A stretch of DNA of 64,000 nucleotides from the NCBI GenBank assembly GCA_036873755.1, contig JAVTVY010033662.1, positions 89,617 to 153,616 of the forward strand. Direction: 5' to 3'. Of this stretch, positions 32,471-42,174 are shown in pieces. Below the pieces are notes generated by a model. The model did no database searches and had not been told where the DNA came from. It was given only the letters and a program-made list of their open reading frames with translations. The DNA comes from Hanleya hanleyi. Its lineage: Eukaryota; Mollusca; Polyplacophora; Lepidopleurida; Hanleyidae. A program made the position numbers and the translations under genes. Each line of letters starts with the position of its first letter. Position 1 is the stretch's first letter.

Positions 32471-33419
32471 ATGTTTTACCTCACCTTACCCGGTAACAGT
32501 TCGCTGAATGTGTTTGCTGACAACACCTTGGCCAAGTACGTGCCCCAGTTACCACAACCGTTGCATTTACTTGGGCGCTGGGAATGTGGCCTCGTGGATA
32601 TCCAATACCCTTACTCGTGGTACAACGTGCGAGCCAATGAAGTGTGGTACGAGGTGACCTACGAAGGAAAAGACACCCGACTCACCCTCCCCGAAGGCCA
32701 ATACGATACTCCCAAGGAGTTCATGGGTTGGCTGTCAAGACTGTTGCATTATAAGGCTCTACGGGAGGTCACGAATACTTCGAAACCCATCAAATCCTTT
32801 CCCTTCAAGAATCACGTGGACTTCGATTACAACGCACACAACGACAATTACAACACATATAAGGGAAGTGGGAAGAGGTGCCGACATACTGACTGCGTCA
32901 CATGACTTCACAGAATAGTCTTCTGGTTAACCCATTCTAAAGCACATACTTATCGTCACCGCCAACGCGAGTGTCGTACTGAGTCCTATCCTACAGCAAA
33001 TGCTGGGTTTCGATCTACAGACGTTCGCTGATCCCACCGCCCACCAAGGCGAGATCCCGATGGATATGAAGTCGGGTATGTACGGACTCTACGTCGTCTA
33101 CTCGGACGTGGTGGACAACCACATCGTGGGCGATATCAACACACCTCTGTTACGGGTGGTGCCCATTAAAAAGACGTATGGAGATCAAGTCATCCACAGT
33201 TTCCCCCACATGCTCTACCTACCCGTACGACAAACCGACATCAAAACTATCACGGTGGATATAAGAGATGACACGGGACGACTGGTGGCATTCGAACGCG
33301 GGAAAGTGGTGCTGACACTTCATTTTCTCAAGCACGTGCTCCCCACTTTGTATAATGAAGGTGCCTTACGAGTGCGATGCACGCAGCTATATGGACTATT
33401 ATGCCCTTCCGGTCTTTAG
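32471..33419 (+). pseudogene. Penton (minor capsid, single jelly-roll) protein, interrupted
   Basis: The N-terminal part (32471 to about 32850) begins MFYLTLPGNSSLNVF and has GRWECGLVDIQYPYSWYNV, typical of the Polinton minor capsid protein that forms vertices. A ~92-bp foreign segment (32853-32944) then brings a stop (TGA in GTCACATGAC). Homology resumes at about 32950 (LIVTANASVVLSPILQQ) and continues to GKVVLTLHFLKHVL near the end. The frame stays open to 33419 and overlaps the pVI-like start. Apart from the insertion the gene looks well preserved. Confidence 0.85.
32853..32944 (+). repeat. ~92-bp short repeat, copy 2 (inside penton gene)
   Basis: Same sequence as about 19195-19285 with few differences. 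CACATA occurs at both edges here and could be a target duplication. It carries no ORF. Confidence 0.7.
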
Positions 33420-33739
33420 TGGTGCACGCATGCAACGAGGACATGGACTGGGGAACATACTCGGGAGCATCGTCAAAACGTTCCTGCCCTTGGTGACGCG
33501 TGGGGTGAAAGCAATCGGCAAACAAGCGGTACGCAGTGGACTGCAAGTCGCCGATGATGTCTTGGGGGTACGGCACCCAAAGAAGCCTTGAAACGGCGGG
33601 CCAAAGAAGCAGGAGGCGTCTTAGTGGCCAAAGCACAACGCACCGTAGGGAATACAAGACCTGCACCACCGAGACCACGCACCAGTCGACGACCGACCCA
33701 GCGACGACGCACATCGAAGACCCAGGACATCTTTTCTTA
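33391..33739 (+). pseudogene. pVI-like minor virion protein, frameshifted
   Basis: Start MDYYALPVFSGARMQRG at 33391. The GHGLGNILGSIVKTFLPLVTRGVKAIGK segment is a hallmark of the Polinton gene related to adenovirus pVI (Gly-rich amphipathic region, probable membrane-lytic or cement role). In the G run near 33567 one base appears to be missing, so the frame stops at 33591. The adjacent frame continues the expected Lys/Arg-rich tail to TAA at 33737-33739, just before the capsid gene. A sequencing error in the G run is possible. Confidence 0.75.
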
Positions 33740-33743
33740 AAAC

Positions 33744-35057
33744 ATGTCCTTGATCCACGCAGAGTCCTGCCCCTCCACCAACAGTGAATTTGATGTGTGG
33801 ACCGCCCCGCCCACACAGACCAGTGCCGAACAAGGATTATGGGTGGAGCATCTCCCGCTCTCCAGCATCAACGAAACAGGGCCCATCGAGTTCACCATCA
33901 GTAATGCGGATACGGCCTATGTGGATTTAGCCCATACATACTGGTATGTCAAAGCCAACATCGTCACTGGAGATGGCTCCAGAATCGTCGACCAAGCTAC
34001 GGGGGGCCCGACGAATCTCTGGCTGCACTCGATGTTTCAACAGGTGGATATATTTCTCAGCGACAAACTCATCAGTGACTCGACCAACACGTACCCCTAT
34101 CGAGCCTACATCGAGACGCTGTTGTCGCATGGGCGAGAGGCTAAACAATCTCAACTGACAGCCGCTTTATTCTACCAGGAAACAGCCCAGCACATGGGCG
34201 TAGAGAACGACAATGTGGGATATAACAAACGGAAGGCTTTGACCGCGAACGGCGTCGCGGTGGATCTCATGGGTAGACTGCACGCAGACATCTTCATGCA
34301 GGACCGGTACCTCTTGAACAAGATCCCCATCAAAATCCGACTGATACGGGCGCCTCCGACCTTCGCCTTGATGGCCACTAACGTAGACGGGCATGCAGCT
34401 GACTATAAGATTGTCATCCAAGACGCAGTCCTGTATGTCCGAAAAGTGAAACCGAATCCAGCCGTTCAATTGGGACACATGAAAGCCTTGGAAACAAAAC
34501 CAGCCCAGTACCCTATCCGACGTGTACAAACCAAAGTGTTCTCTGTGCCTGCTGGAAATATGGGCGCCAACAAAGAAAACCTGTTCCTGGGGGAACTACC
34601 CAAGCGATTGATCCTGGCCTGTGTGGAAAATACCAGTTTCAGCGGAGCCTACCCAGAGAATCCGTTTGACTTTAAACATTTCGGCATCAATTTTGTGGCC
34701 CTGCATGTGGATGGACAACAGGTGCCAGCCACGGCCTTAACACCGAACTTTGGGCGCGCGAATTTCATTCGAGCCTATCAGAGCCTGTTTACAGCCACCG
34801 GTCAAATCAACCAGGACGAAGGGAATTTCATCAGTCGGGAGGACTACGGGAACGGATACACGTTGTTCTGTTTCGATCTGACCCCCACCTTAGAGAACGA
34901 CCATCAGCTGGCCCTCGCCAAGCAAGGCAATTTACGGTTGGAAATCCACTTTGCACGAGCCCTCCGGAGCACAGTCAATGTGATCTGCTACGCCGAGTTT
35001 GACAACATCATTCAAGTGGACAAGGCGCGCAACGTCCTGTGTGACTTCTCCACCTAA
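33744..35057 (+). CDS. Major capsid protein (double jelly-roll)
   Basis: 437 residues, intact. The N-terminal text MSLIHAESCPSTNSEFDVW, with TYWYVKANIV and LWLHSMFQQVDIFLSDK, is typical of Polinton major capsid proteins. The second jelly-roll has FDLTPTLENDH and NLRLEIHFARAL. The length is in the family's usual range. The protein would form the hexon-like trimers of an icosahedral capsid. It starts 4 nt after the pVI-like stop, and the protease ATG follows its stop after 1 nt, so it belongs to a tightly packed late gene block. Confidence 0.95.
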   Translation: MSLIHAESCPSTNSEFDVWTAPPTQTSAEQGLWVEHLPLSSINETGPIEFTISNADTAYVDLAHTYWYVKANIVTGDGSRIVDQATGGPTNLWLHSMFQQVDIFLSDKLISDSTNTYPYRAYIETLLSHGREAKQSQLTAALFYQETAQHMGVENDNVGYNKRKALTANGVAVDLMGRLHADIFMQDRYLLNKIPIKIRLIRAPPTFALMATNVDGHAADYKIVIQDAVLYVRKVKPNPAVQLGHMKALETKPAQYPIRRVQTKVFSVPAGNMGANKENLFLGELPKRLILACVENTSFSGAYPENPFDFKHFGINFVALHVDGQQVPATALTPNFGRANFIRAYQSLFTATGQINQDEGNFISREDYGNGYTLFCFDLTPTLENDHQLALAKQGNLRLEIHFARALRSTVNVICYAEFDNIIQVDKARNVLCDFST

Positions 35058-35058
35058 C

Positions 35059-35532
35059 ATGGATACAGACCAGGTAACCACCGTGCTGGAGAATGACCCA
35101 GAGACACGTATGGTCTTTCAAGGGGTGTTCGCCCGAGATGTGTTCCCATTAGACCGTGTGTATCCTGCTGCATACGTTCTCAACACGGACCCGATGGATC
35201 GGCCCGGTGAACATTGGGTGGCCGTGTACTTGACAGAACAGCAGGGCGAATACTTTGACCCGTACGGCCTGCCACCCCTCCATCCCGATTTAACAGACTT
35301 CATGGATCAAGGCACAGAGAAGTGGTGTTGGAACAGTCAAACGTTGCAAAGCCTGGCCAGTAGCGTGTGCGGACAATATTGCTTGTTTTACCTGTACCAT
35401 CGATGCCGGGGAAGACCCTTATCTGCCATCGTACAGATGTTTGACGAGTACCCCAAGGCCGAGGACCGCGATGTACTCGTATATGACTGGGCCGCCCATC
35501 ATTTCAATGTACAAGCCCCGTTCTGGGCTTAA
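35059..35532 (+). CDS. Adenain/Ulp1-type cysteine protease
   Basis: 157 residues from MDTDQVTTVL. The catalytic set is visible in the expected order: His52 (GEHWVAVY), Asp67 (YFDPYG), a Gln in NSQTLQ (about 95) and Cys104 (SSVCGQYCLFYL). The family matures capsid proteins in adenoviruses and Polintons. The frame is intact. The ATG immediately after the major capsid stop is chosen over a longer frame that would overlap that gene. The last codons (FNVQAPFWA) are repeated downstream as untranslated copies. Confidence 0.93.
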   Translation: MDTDQVTTVLENDPETRMVFQGVFARDVFPLDRVYPAAYVLNTDPMDRPGEHWVAVYLTEQQGEYFDPYGLPPLHPDLTDFMDQGTEKWCWNSQTLQSLASSVCGQYCLFYLYHRCRGRPLSAIVQMFDEYPKAEDRDVLVYDWAAHHFNVQAPFWA

Positions 35533-35640
35533 GTTCTTTCAATGTACACAAGCCCGCTGTTCTGGGCTTAAGTTTACAAACCCCCTGTTCTGGGCTTCAG
35601 TTCTTTCAATGTACAAGCCCCCTGTTCTGGGCTTCAGTTT
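35505..35640 (+). repeat. Reiterated 3' end of protease gene
   Basis: TTCAATGTACAAGCCCC-TGTTCTGGGCTT(A/C)AG, which encodes the protease C-terminus and stop, is repeated about four times with small changes at 35505, 35540, 35575 and 35607. Slippage or duplication at the gene end is likely. Confidence 0.85.
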
Positions 35641-35674
35641 TCACGTGGTTGTTCTCACGTTGTTGTTGTTACTG

Positions 35675-35680
35675 AATAAA
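35675..35680 (+). terminator. Poly(A) signal of the late gene block
   Basis: AATAAA in CTGAATAAAAAAATG, about 145 nt after the protease stop. There are no genes between this point and the element's right end. Confidence 0.55.
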
Positions 35681-35814
35681 AAAATGAGATCTCACCAAAA
35701 AACCCTGTCTTGTGTGTTTTCTATATGAGCATAATTCATGAAACTGGCTTTGAACACCGTATTAGCCAATCAGTGGCCTAGAATGGAGCCAAAGGTAACC
35801 CATCCATGTCCAGA

Positions 35815-36290
35815 AAACATTACCCGGGTGTACAAGAACCCGGATGTAGGCGCGGAGGTAGGCGAAAGCATCCCAGTACCCGGATGTAGGCGCAGACGTG
35901 AGCGAAATTCTAGTACCCGTCCATTGGTTCTTTTATCGATCGCTCATTGGCTCTTTTTCTCGACCGCTGATTGGTCCAAATGGAACTGGGCATCCTTCCC
36001 AGGTTAATTTACAATCCCCTTTTGGGGTTTAAGCTCTGTATATCGATGCCGCAACATTGTTGCCGAACCTTGCCGAAAGGGAGACCTTGGACCTTTTGAC
36101 CTGGATGTGACCTTTTGACCCGAAATTCATCCGCGCACTGCCGGTGATGACGCGCGCGTGGGCCGGGCCGGGAAAACCCCCGGATGTTGAACATCCGGAT
36201 CCTACGTGTACGGGAAAAATTGGAACTCTTCTGTGTTCGAAGGTAGTTTTAGTGAAACCCGGAAGTGACGTCACAACCCTCCAAACCACA
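35815..36290. promoter_or_regulatory. Motif-rich subterminal region (CCCGGATGTA boxes, DR-type sites, ETS-CRE)
   Basis: It contains several CCCGGATGTAGGCGC boxes like those at 7.6 kb, ATTGG (CCAAT) repeats at 35925-35975, TGTGACCTTTTGACCC, and CCGGAAGTGACGTCAC at 36259. A block at about 36217 is inverted relative to 5867. No ORF. Function is inferred. Confidence 0.5.
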
Positions 36291-36359
36291 ACCATGGACC
36301 CCTAGTGGTGGGTCACACACACACACCCCCACGCATCCCCCAACATGCCTGCTTTCGAT

Positions 36360-37345
36360 ACTACGACCAGACTGCGCATGCGCAGATCCTTGAACACGGA
36401 CGAACCCTGAGTCCAATCGGATGCTGCTTCACAAGAGCTTCAACATAAGACCTCATACGACTCCATCGGACCCATAGTGACCCCTGTCGGCGCCAAAATG
36501 TCTATTTCCATACACTTTCTCTAGTGCGCATGCGCAGAATGACGTCAGTTTCGCGTCACATCCACCCCGTCGGATACTCCCTCACGACTGCTTCACATGG
36601 ATACCTCACTCGATCCCATCGGCCCAATAGGGGCCCACCTAAACCCCAACACGTCTATTTCTATACTACGGCCAGACTGCGCATGCGCAGACTATTGACA
36701 ACGAACGACACACTAGCCCAGGCGGATGCTCCCTCGTGACAGCTTCAAAATAAGACCTCATACGACACCATAGGATCATTAGGGGCTCACCTAAACCCTA
36801 AAACGTCTATTTCCACACCCTTTTCCCAGAATTCCCTGTCTGCGCATGCGCAGAATGTGGACAACGGCCGAGACACTAGACCAATCGGATGACCCCTCGC
36901 CTATGCTTCACATTGATACCTCACTCAACTCCATCGGCTCATTAGTGGCTCACCTACATCCCAAAACGTCTATTTTCATACCCTTTGTCTATTGCGCATG
37001 CGCAGAATGACGATATTGCGACCCCACATCCACCCAGTGGGATGCCCCCTGACATAGGCTTCACATGGATACCTCACTCGACCTCATCGGTCCATTAGTG
37101 GCTGCCCTAAACCCCAAAACGGCTATTTCCATACCCTTGGTCTACCGCGCATGCGCAGAATGACGATATTTCAACCCCACACCCAGCCCATCGGATGCGC
37201 CTTCACGAATGCTTCACATTGCACCTCATACGACTCCATCGACCCACTAGTGGCTCCCCTAGATCCCAAAACGTGTATTCCATACCCTTGGTCTACCGCG
37301 CATGCGCAGAATGGCCATATTCCAACCCCACACCCAGCCCCTCGG
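36360..37345 (+). repeat. ~152-bp satellite, forward orientation (about seven units)
   Basis: Palindromic GCGCATGCGC cores lie near 36373, 36535, 36678, 36841, 36993, 37146 and 37297 (spacing 143-163, mostly ~152). Each unit also has TTCACATGGATACCTCACTCGA- and CCAAAACGTCTATTTCCATACCC-like blocks. It lies between the Polinton's last gene and its terminal repeat. Confidence 0.88.
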
Positions 37346-37349
37346 ATGA

Positions 37350-37870
37350 CCCTCACATAGGCTTAGGTCACCTCCGTAACTCTTCGGTGTTGACATTCGG
37401 GTCTTTTCGGTGATCTCCGTGTCTCTTCGCACACCTCCGTCACATCTTTCGGTCACCTCCGTCACATCTTCACGGACCTCACCGAAAAGACACGGAGGTG
37501 ACCGAAGACCCACGGAGGTGAACGACATTGTGGGGAAAACCCACAGACAAGTCAGTACATCTCCTATCATGTTCCCACGGACCCCACCGAAAAGACACGG
37601 ACCTGACCGAAGAGACACGGAGGTGAACGACATTGTGGGAAAAACCCCAGTACATGTTCCTCTCACCGAAAAGACACGGAGATGAACGACATTGAGTCCC
37701 CACAGACAGGTCAGTACATATCCTATCATGTTCACAGATCACGCCCCATTCACCCAGACCGGAAGTGACGTCATACGGCAAGGTCACGCTCCATTCACCC
37801 AGACCGGAAGTGACGTCATACGGGACTGGTGGCACCCCCTGGCGGAAAAAGGGGACCAAGAGATACCTCC
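37350..37870. repeat. Right terminal repeat region of Polinton element 1
   Basis: Contains GAAAAGACACGGAGGTGAACGACATTGTGG repeats, GACAGGTCAGTACAT...GATGTTCAC-like blocks, and two copies of CACCCAGACCGGAAGTGACGTCATACGG. Read in reverse, the last part matches 61355-61490 (TGACGTCACTTCCGGT..GGGTGAATGGAGCGT.ACCTT), so it pairs as an inverted terminal repeat with the left end of element 2. The exact terminus is uncertain. Confidence 0.65.
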
Positions 37871-37894
37871 CTGGAAAACTTACCTCGTCCCGTC

Positions 37895-38495
37895 TTCTCC
37901 CTACTACTTGGGTCATTCAGAAATCTGTGGATGTTTATTATGTCCAAATACAGAAGTCTCAAGAATAGCCATTCTTGGAATGCTTCGGTGGTTTTCACTG
38001 GGCACTGCGATCGAAAATACGGTATGTCTTGGCAAATTTTTGTTTTGATTGGTGGTATTATGTATTCGAGTGACACAGATTGTTGGACCTCATTCGTGAA
38101 TTGATTTAGGAGATGTAACGCATATAATAGTTTGCGTAAAGTGTGAACGATATTGGGCCTGTTAGGAAAATCCACTGAATATTTCATAGTAATTCGATCG
38201 CAAATGGCCGATTGATTATACTGTCTCCGATCATGACCGCGGTGTACCCGTTCGTCATGTTTAAATAGCTGGGTGATATTGAAGGTTTCTGATCGGCGGT
38301 TTGTTACATTGTAACCGTTTAACATTTTCATTTAAACCGTACGGGAACAGTGTATCAAGTTCCAGCATCCAGAATAATTCCATATCCGATCATTTTGAGT
38401 TGCAGAACAACATATGAATTAACACCTTCATTTAATGAAGAACTGAATGTAGCTCAAGTGATAAAACGGGGGCATACGTACCCTCCAACTCTCGT
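37895..38495 (-). mobile_element. Naiad-type element, copy D (old, internally deleted)
   Basis: Translated on the minus strand, 37.9-38.33 kb matches the region between endonuclease and CxC linker of copy B (FNITQLFKHDERVHRG, TLRKLLYALHL, IHRFLNDP). The stretch 38.35-38.49 kb matches the endonuclease N-terminal part, with an internal deletion between. Protein identity to copy B is clearly lower than among A-C, so it is a different or older subfamily. Confidence 0.75.
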
Positions 38496-38499
38496 ACAT

Positions 38500-40660
38500 G
38501 TAAACTCATATATTGTTTTCCGATTGCTATGTATATTGAATCGTTTCCCGATTGCTAATTCAACATATTCAACAATATTTCTTGAATTACCCAGTTAAAC
38601 TTGTTGTACGCACAGTATCGATATGTATATTCTTAATATTCTTAAAATTCCCACCTCATGCACCCTGATTATAGCGTTTTAAAAATCTGTATTTGAATGA
38701 TCCGTTGGTTATATACTGATTAAATAAAAATAAACAAAATTTTCCCATTTGGAAAAGTTGGTTCTGGATGATCATTTTCTACCATTGTCAGAGTTTGTAA
38801 CCTCATAGGACGTCAAAATAGGACGTATACAATATGATGCTATGAGACTAAATAATCGTGGTGGTTGTTGACAGTATTTTTTTTTATATTTAGGAATAAA
38901 GACACTATCCACATTCTTTAAGAGTAACACTTGTCAAAATCCTAAAAATTATTAGATATTAATCTGAATTCACTTTCTAGATTCCAATAATATAATTGTA
39001 GAATGAAGTTATTTCTCATATTTTGCGGCACTGTGCTGTGCGGGTGATGGATAACGCATTCTTTATATCAATTATCGATATATACTCCACGAGAGAGTGA
39101 GGTATATATCGATATATAACGTTTAAAATCTTCGAACGAAAGAAAAAATTGAGATCACCATATCCAGCTTTGTGTAGGGTATAAGCCAAAAGGGAAGTTT
39201 TGGTTAAATAACGAGGAAGTTCGATTGTAACAGGCCAATAGAGCGCCTGCATATAGTGTCAGTCCAGCACACTTCTAGGAAATTTCAAAATGTTTGACGG
39301 CTATAATTTGGCATAAGGAAGCGAATAATATCCCTCAGAAAGAAGGATTTAATCATCTACTTTGACATTATCCGAACGCATGGCACGAGCATATACGTAA
39401 ACACTTCTGCACGTAGCCATGCGGTTAGAGTAACTACTGCCGATTATTTTATTTTTTCAAATATTTTAGGCCTTTTGTAATATGATCATTCTTAAGAAAA
39501 ACACAGAAGAATGCATCAGGAGTGTGAGAAATAAAGTAGCTAATTCATACAACTTTGGTCTGGTCTCGCGCAGCGTGTCTGATGTTTCCAGGTCATATAT
39601 TTGAAAACAGATAATTTCATTGGTTCGTTTCAATGTGGAAGACATGTGGCGTAATGCTTGGGGAAACTAGCATCGAGCAAAATACACCCTAAATCAAGTC
39701 AAACTGCTTAAGGTAAATTCTTTAGTGGTAATTATTTAGTGAAAAGCTCGGTAACATCATACTTTGAAAATTTGTAATAAATAAATTTCACACGTTTTAG
39801 ACCTAATAGGGCGAATGAGGTGGGACTATAAGAACCGGGTAATGAGCTCGATTATACAGAAACATTGCTGTTATATTCTGTGCATCAAGGGGTAACTTTC
39901 GGTCTTCAAGACTTGAATTGGTCTCTTCAAATGTCCAAGAAAAATTCCAGATTTTCATTGACATGTGGAAAAAATTGGGATAACTCACATTCAATAACAG
40001 AGTTAATGTCAAGGTAAATTGACTGCGGCTGATGAGTGGATGTCGGACTATATATAGATCTTCCCTTCTCTATAAACTTCGCTATGGAACATTCGAAATA
40101 GTAAAAGATCAAATGTGGGTTTTTTTGGCTCCGCGTTTCTTTCGGAAGCTCCGGTGTAACTCTGTGGTTTTCTGAGCACCAATAGAGAATGAGTGTGTGA
40201 GTCAATATAGCCCGCGGTGCCCAGAAGAGCCCTGGTTCATTTGTCCTGGAATGTCCTCATATTCTGATCAACTAATCAAATTAATGAAATTTTATTGCCT
40301 AAGGATCATCTCGTGTGCTAGCCTGGGAATCGATTTTAATATGACAGCTAAACAATCAGTTTTGATAACCCGACGAAGTATGGGCCAGCCCTGTGCTACG
40401 AGAGAAAGCTGTCGTTTTACCGAATGTAAAGCCAGGCAATATACGACAGTTGTTGAATACTTCTATAATACAGAACTACGCTCTCTGGTTTATTATCCAC
40501 CTAATTAAAGGTGGATATAACCTGAGTTGTTATCCATGATGATCAATTCAATTTAAGGATGTCCGCTGCTGGTAAATCAAAATAATTAACTTTTTGAATA
40601 ATGTGTGTTGCTGCATTCATAATTGTGTAATATGAGAAAAAACAAAGAAAAAATATAGGT
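38500..40660. other. Intergenic DNA, one doubtful PLE-like fragment
   Basis: AT-rich. A minus-strand ORF at 39016-39252 starts with MQAL and shares GCGCCTGCATATAGT with the Naiad RT region at 17420, but the rest is not convincing. Nothing else was recognised. Confidence 0.45.
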
Positions 40661-40669
40661 TGGTGTGCA

Positions 40670-40812
40670 TTTTTAACTGTAGGCAACATTAAGTGGACTG
40701 ACCCATGCATGCTCCATTTGATAACCCAGAAAACATAGGGAATAGCCCTGGGTTTGAAGCATATTCATGGAAAAGTCATATAAATAGTATTTAACTTTTT
40801 CTTATATTCGGA
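40670..40812 (-). repeat. Dispersed repeat, copy 2
   Basis: Reverse complement of about 5640-5790: CATAGGGAATAGCCCTGG...CATATAAATAGTATTTAACTT. Short and non-coding. Confidence 0.6.
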
Positions 40813-41333
40813 CTGTTTGAAGATAACCAAAATGTCTATCAAAATTTATCAAATTGAACGAATGTTGGCGCGCAAAATTCTCGGCTAGAGGACATTTAAA
40901 GTAATTCCCTATCTCTCAACCTAGGAAACGGAGATAACCTACTGAGAAAAACAGGTAAAAACATGGAAAATGGCCGCCAAATCCCAAACCAGCAGCGGAA
41001 TACCTTAAGTATGGGATAAGTTTGAAGTGAATCAGTTCGCCTAAAATGTCGATTATAATTATGTTTGTGTTGTGATGTAACACACAACACAGATGTAACA
41101 CCCCTCTCCCTCCCACACACCAGACATTTCCTGATAAAATATTATGGGACGTGAGAACTATTATGTTTGTCCAAGAAGGGAATCGCTATCTTTCTCCACT
41201 GTTTTCTCCACTTCAGAACTCATTACTTAAGATATATAGAGACAGTATTTTTCGTATCCAGATTCGATGCAATAGACTTGAGATATGTGTATATTAGCTA
41301 TGACATTTGCATTATCGGTTTATCATTGATGTA

Positions 41334-42170
41334 CAAGGGTTTTGTCCATCATTCAATATTCAACCGTCGTTCATTAAAGACTTTGCACGTCCATAATTCG
41401 AAGACCTAATTCATATGTAACAGCACTTGCGCCAAACTGAAAAAAACAAATCATATATACATAAACACAGGCTAGTTTCCTGCCAGGAAGAAAAGCAGTC
41501 CATGCACAGTTTTAATGATGTCCGCAACGCAAGACATCACGATGTTCCAAATACATCAAATCGGTAGCTGATTGGTATTCTTAATCCTATGATTTTCGTT
41601 GTAAAGTCGTTATCTAGAGAATGATATATCTCAGTCACGCTTTGATTGTGCATATGAGCACAATCAGAATCTTAAAATCTTAATTCATACGAACTCTAGC
41701 CCCGGGTTAATCGGAATTAGACAAAAGTTGCGAAACATAGAGTCATATCATGCACGCTACACTCGTATTTGTTATCCCCGATATGTATCACCAAATGTGA
41801 GAATTTGAGTGAGTGAGTGAATGAGTAGTAGGGTTTAACGTCGTTTTCAACCTTGTTCCAGTCATATCACGACGGTACCTACATGTGCCAGAACACGAGA
41901 GTGCTCGCAGTTCCTATTATCCTGGACACTGATCAGCCCAGCCAGTACAGCGCCCGGTCACCCATCCAAGTATTGACCGAGCTTAACGTTGCTTAACTTC
42001 GATGATCTGACGAAAACCGGTGTGTCCAACGTGATAAGTCGTAATTTGAATCTGAGACGCTTTATGGTGTAGCCCTGTTTGATAAATTTCTGAAATACTG
42101 TTGTGTGGCATTGATTAAAATCATCACAATGCGAAAGTAAATATCGTAGCTTGTATGCTGTCTCTGGATG
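41334..42170 (-). mobile_element. Naiad-type element, copy E (old 3' fragment)
   Basis: Diverged counterpart of the Naiad 3' region: CCATCATTCAATATTCAACCGTCG, GATATATCTCAGTCACGCTTTGATTGTG, TAGCCCCGGGTTAATCGGAATTAGAC, then the RT C-terminal part around 42055-42140. It is interrupted by a SINE at 41811-42041. Many substitutions and indels; no open frame remains. Confidence 0.8.
41811..42041 (-). mobile_element. 5S-rRNA-headed SINE inserted in Naiad copy E
   Basis: On the minus strand, the head at about 41955-42041 resembles 5S rRNA (internal-promoter region with CAGATCATCGAAGTTAAGC-like text and CAATACTTGGATGGGTGACC). The body has GTACCGTCGTGATATGACTGGAACAAGGTTGAAAACGACG, and the tail is CTCACTCACTC-type. 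Imperfect 9-bp duplications AATTTGAGT (41802) and AATTTGAAT (42043) flank it. The body and tail style are familiar from molluscan SINEs. Confidence 0.75.
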
Positions 42171-42174
42171 CAAA

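Larger units (their letters stand above)
27127..37870 (+). mobile_element. Polinton/Maverick element 1 (left end missing)
   Basis: A compact + strand run of Polinton genes: PC4-like x2, integrase, stalk/membrane protein, packaging ATPase, small membrane-active-type protein, core-type protein, penton, pVI-like, major capsid and protease. Satellite and a motif-rich terminal repeat follow. No PolB catalytic gene is present. The left end is cut off at 27127 by Naiad copy B. Integrase is interrupted by Naiad copy C, and penton by a ~92-bp insertion. The right terminus is placed near 37870 because the next DNA (37.9 kb) is another Naiad fragment. Confidence 0.9.

Noticed and set aside
39016..39252. 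Another Naiad RT fragment
   Set aside because: Only about 15 bp and a few residues match; not enough to call.
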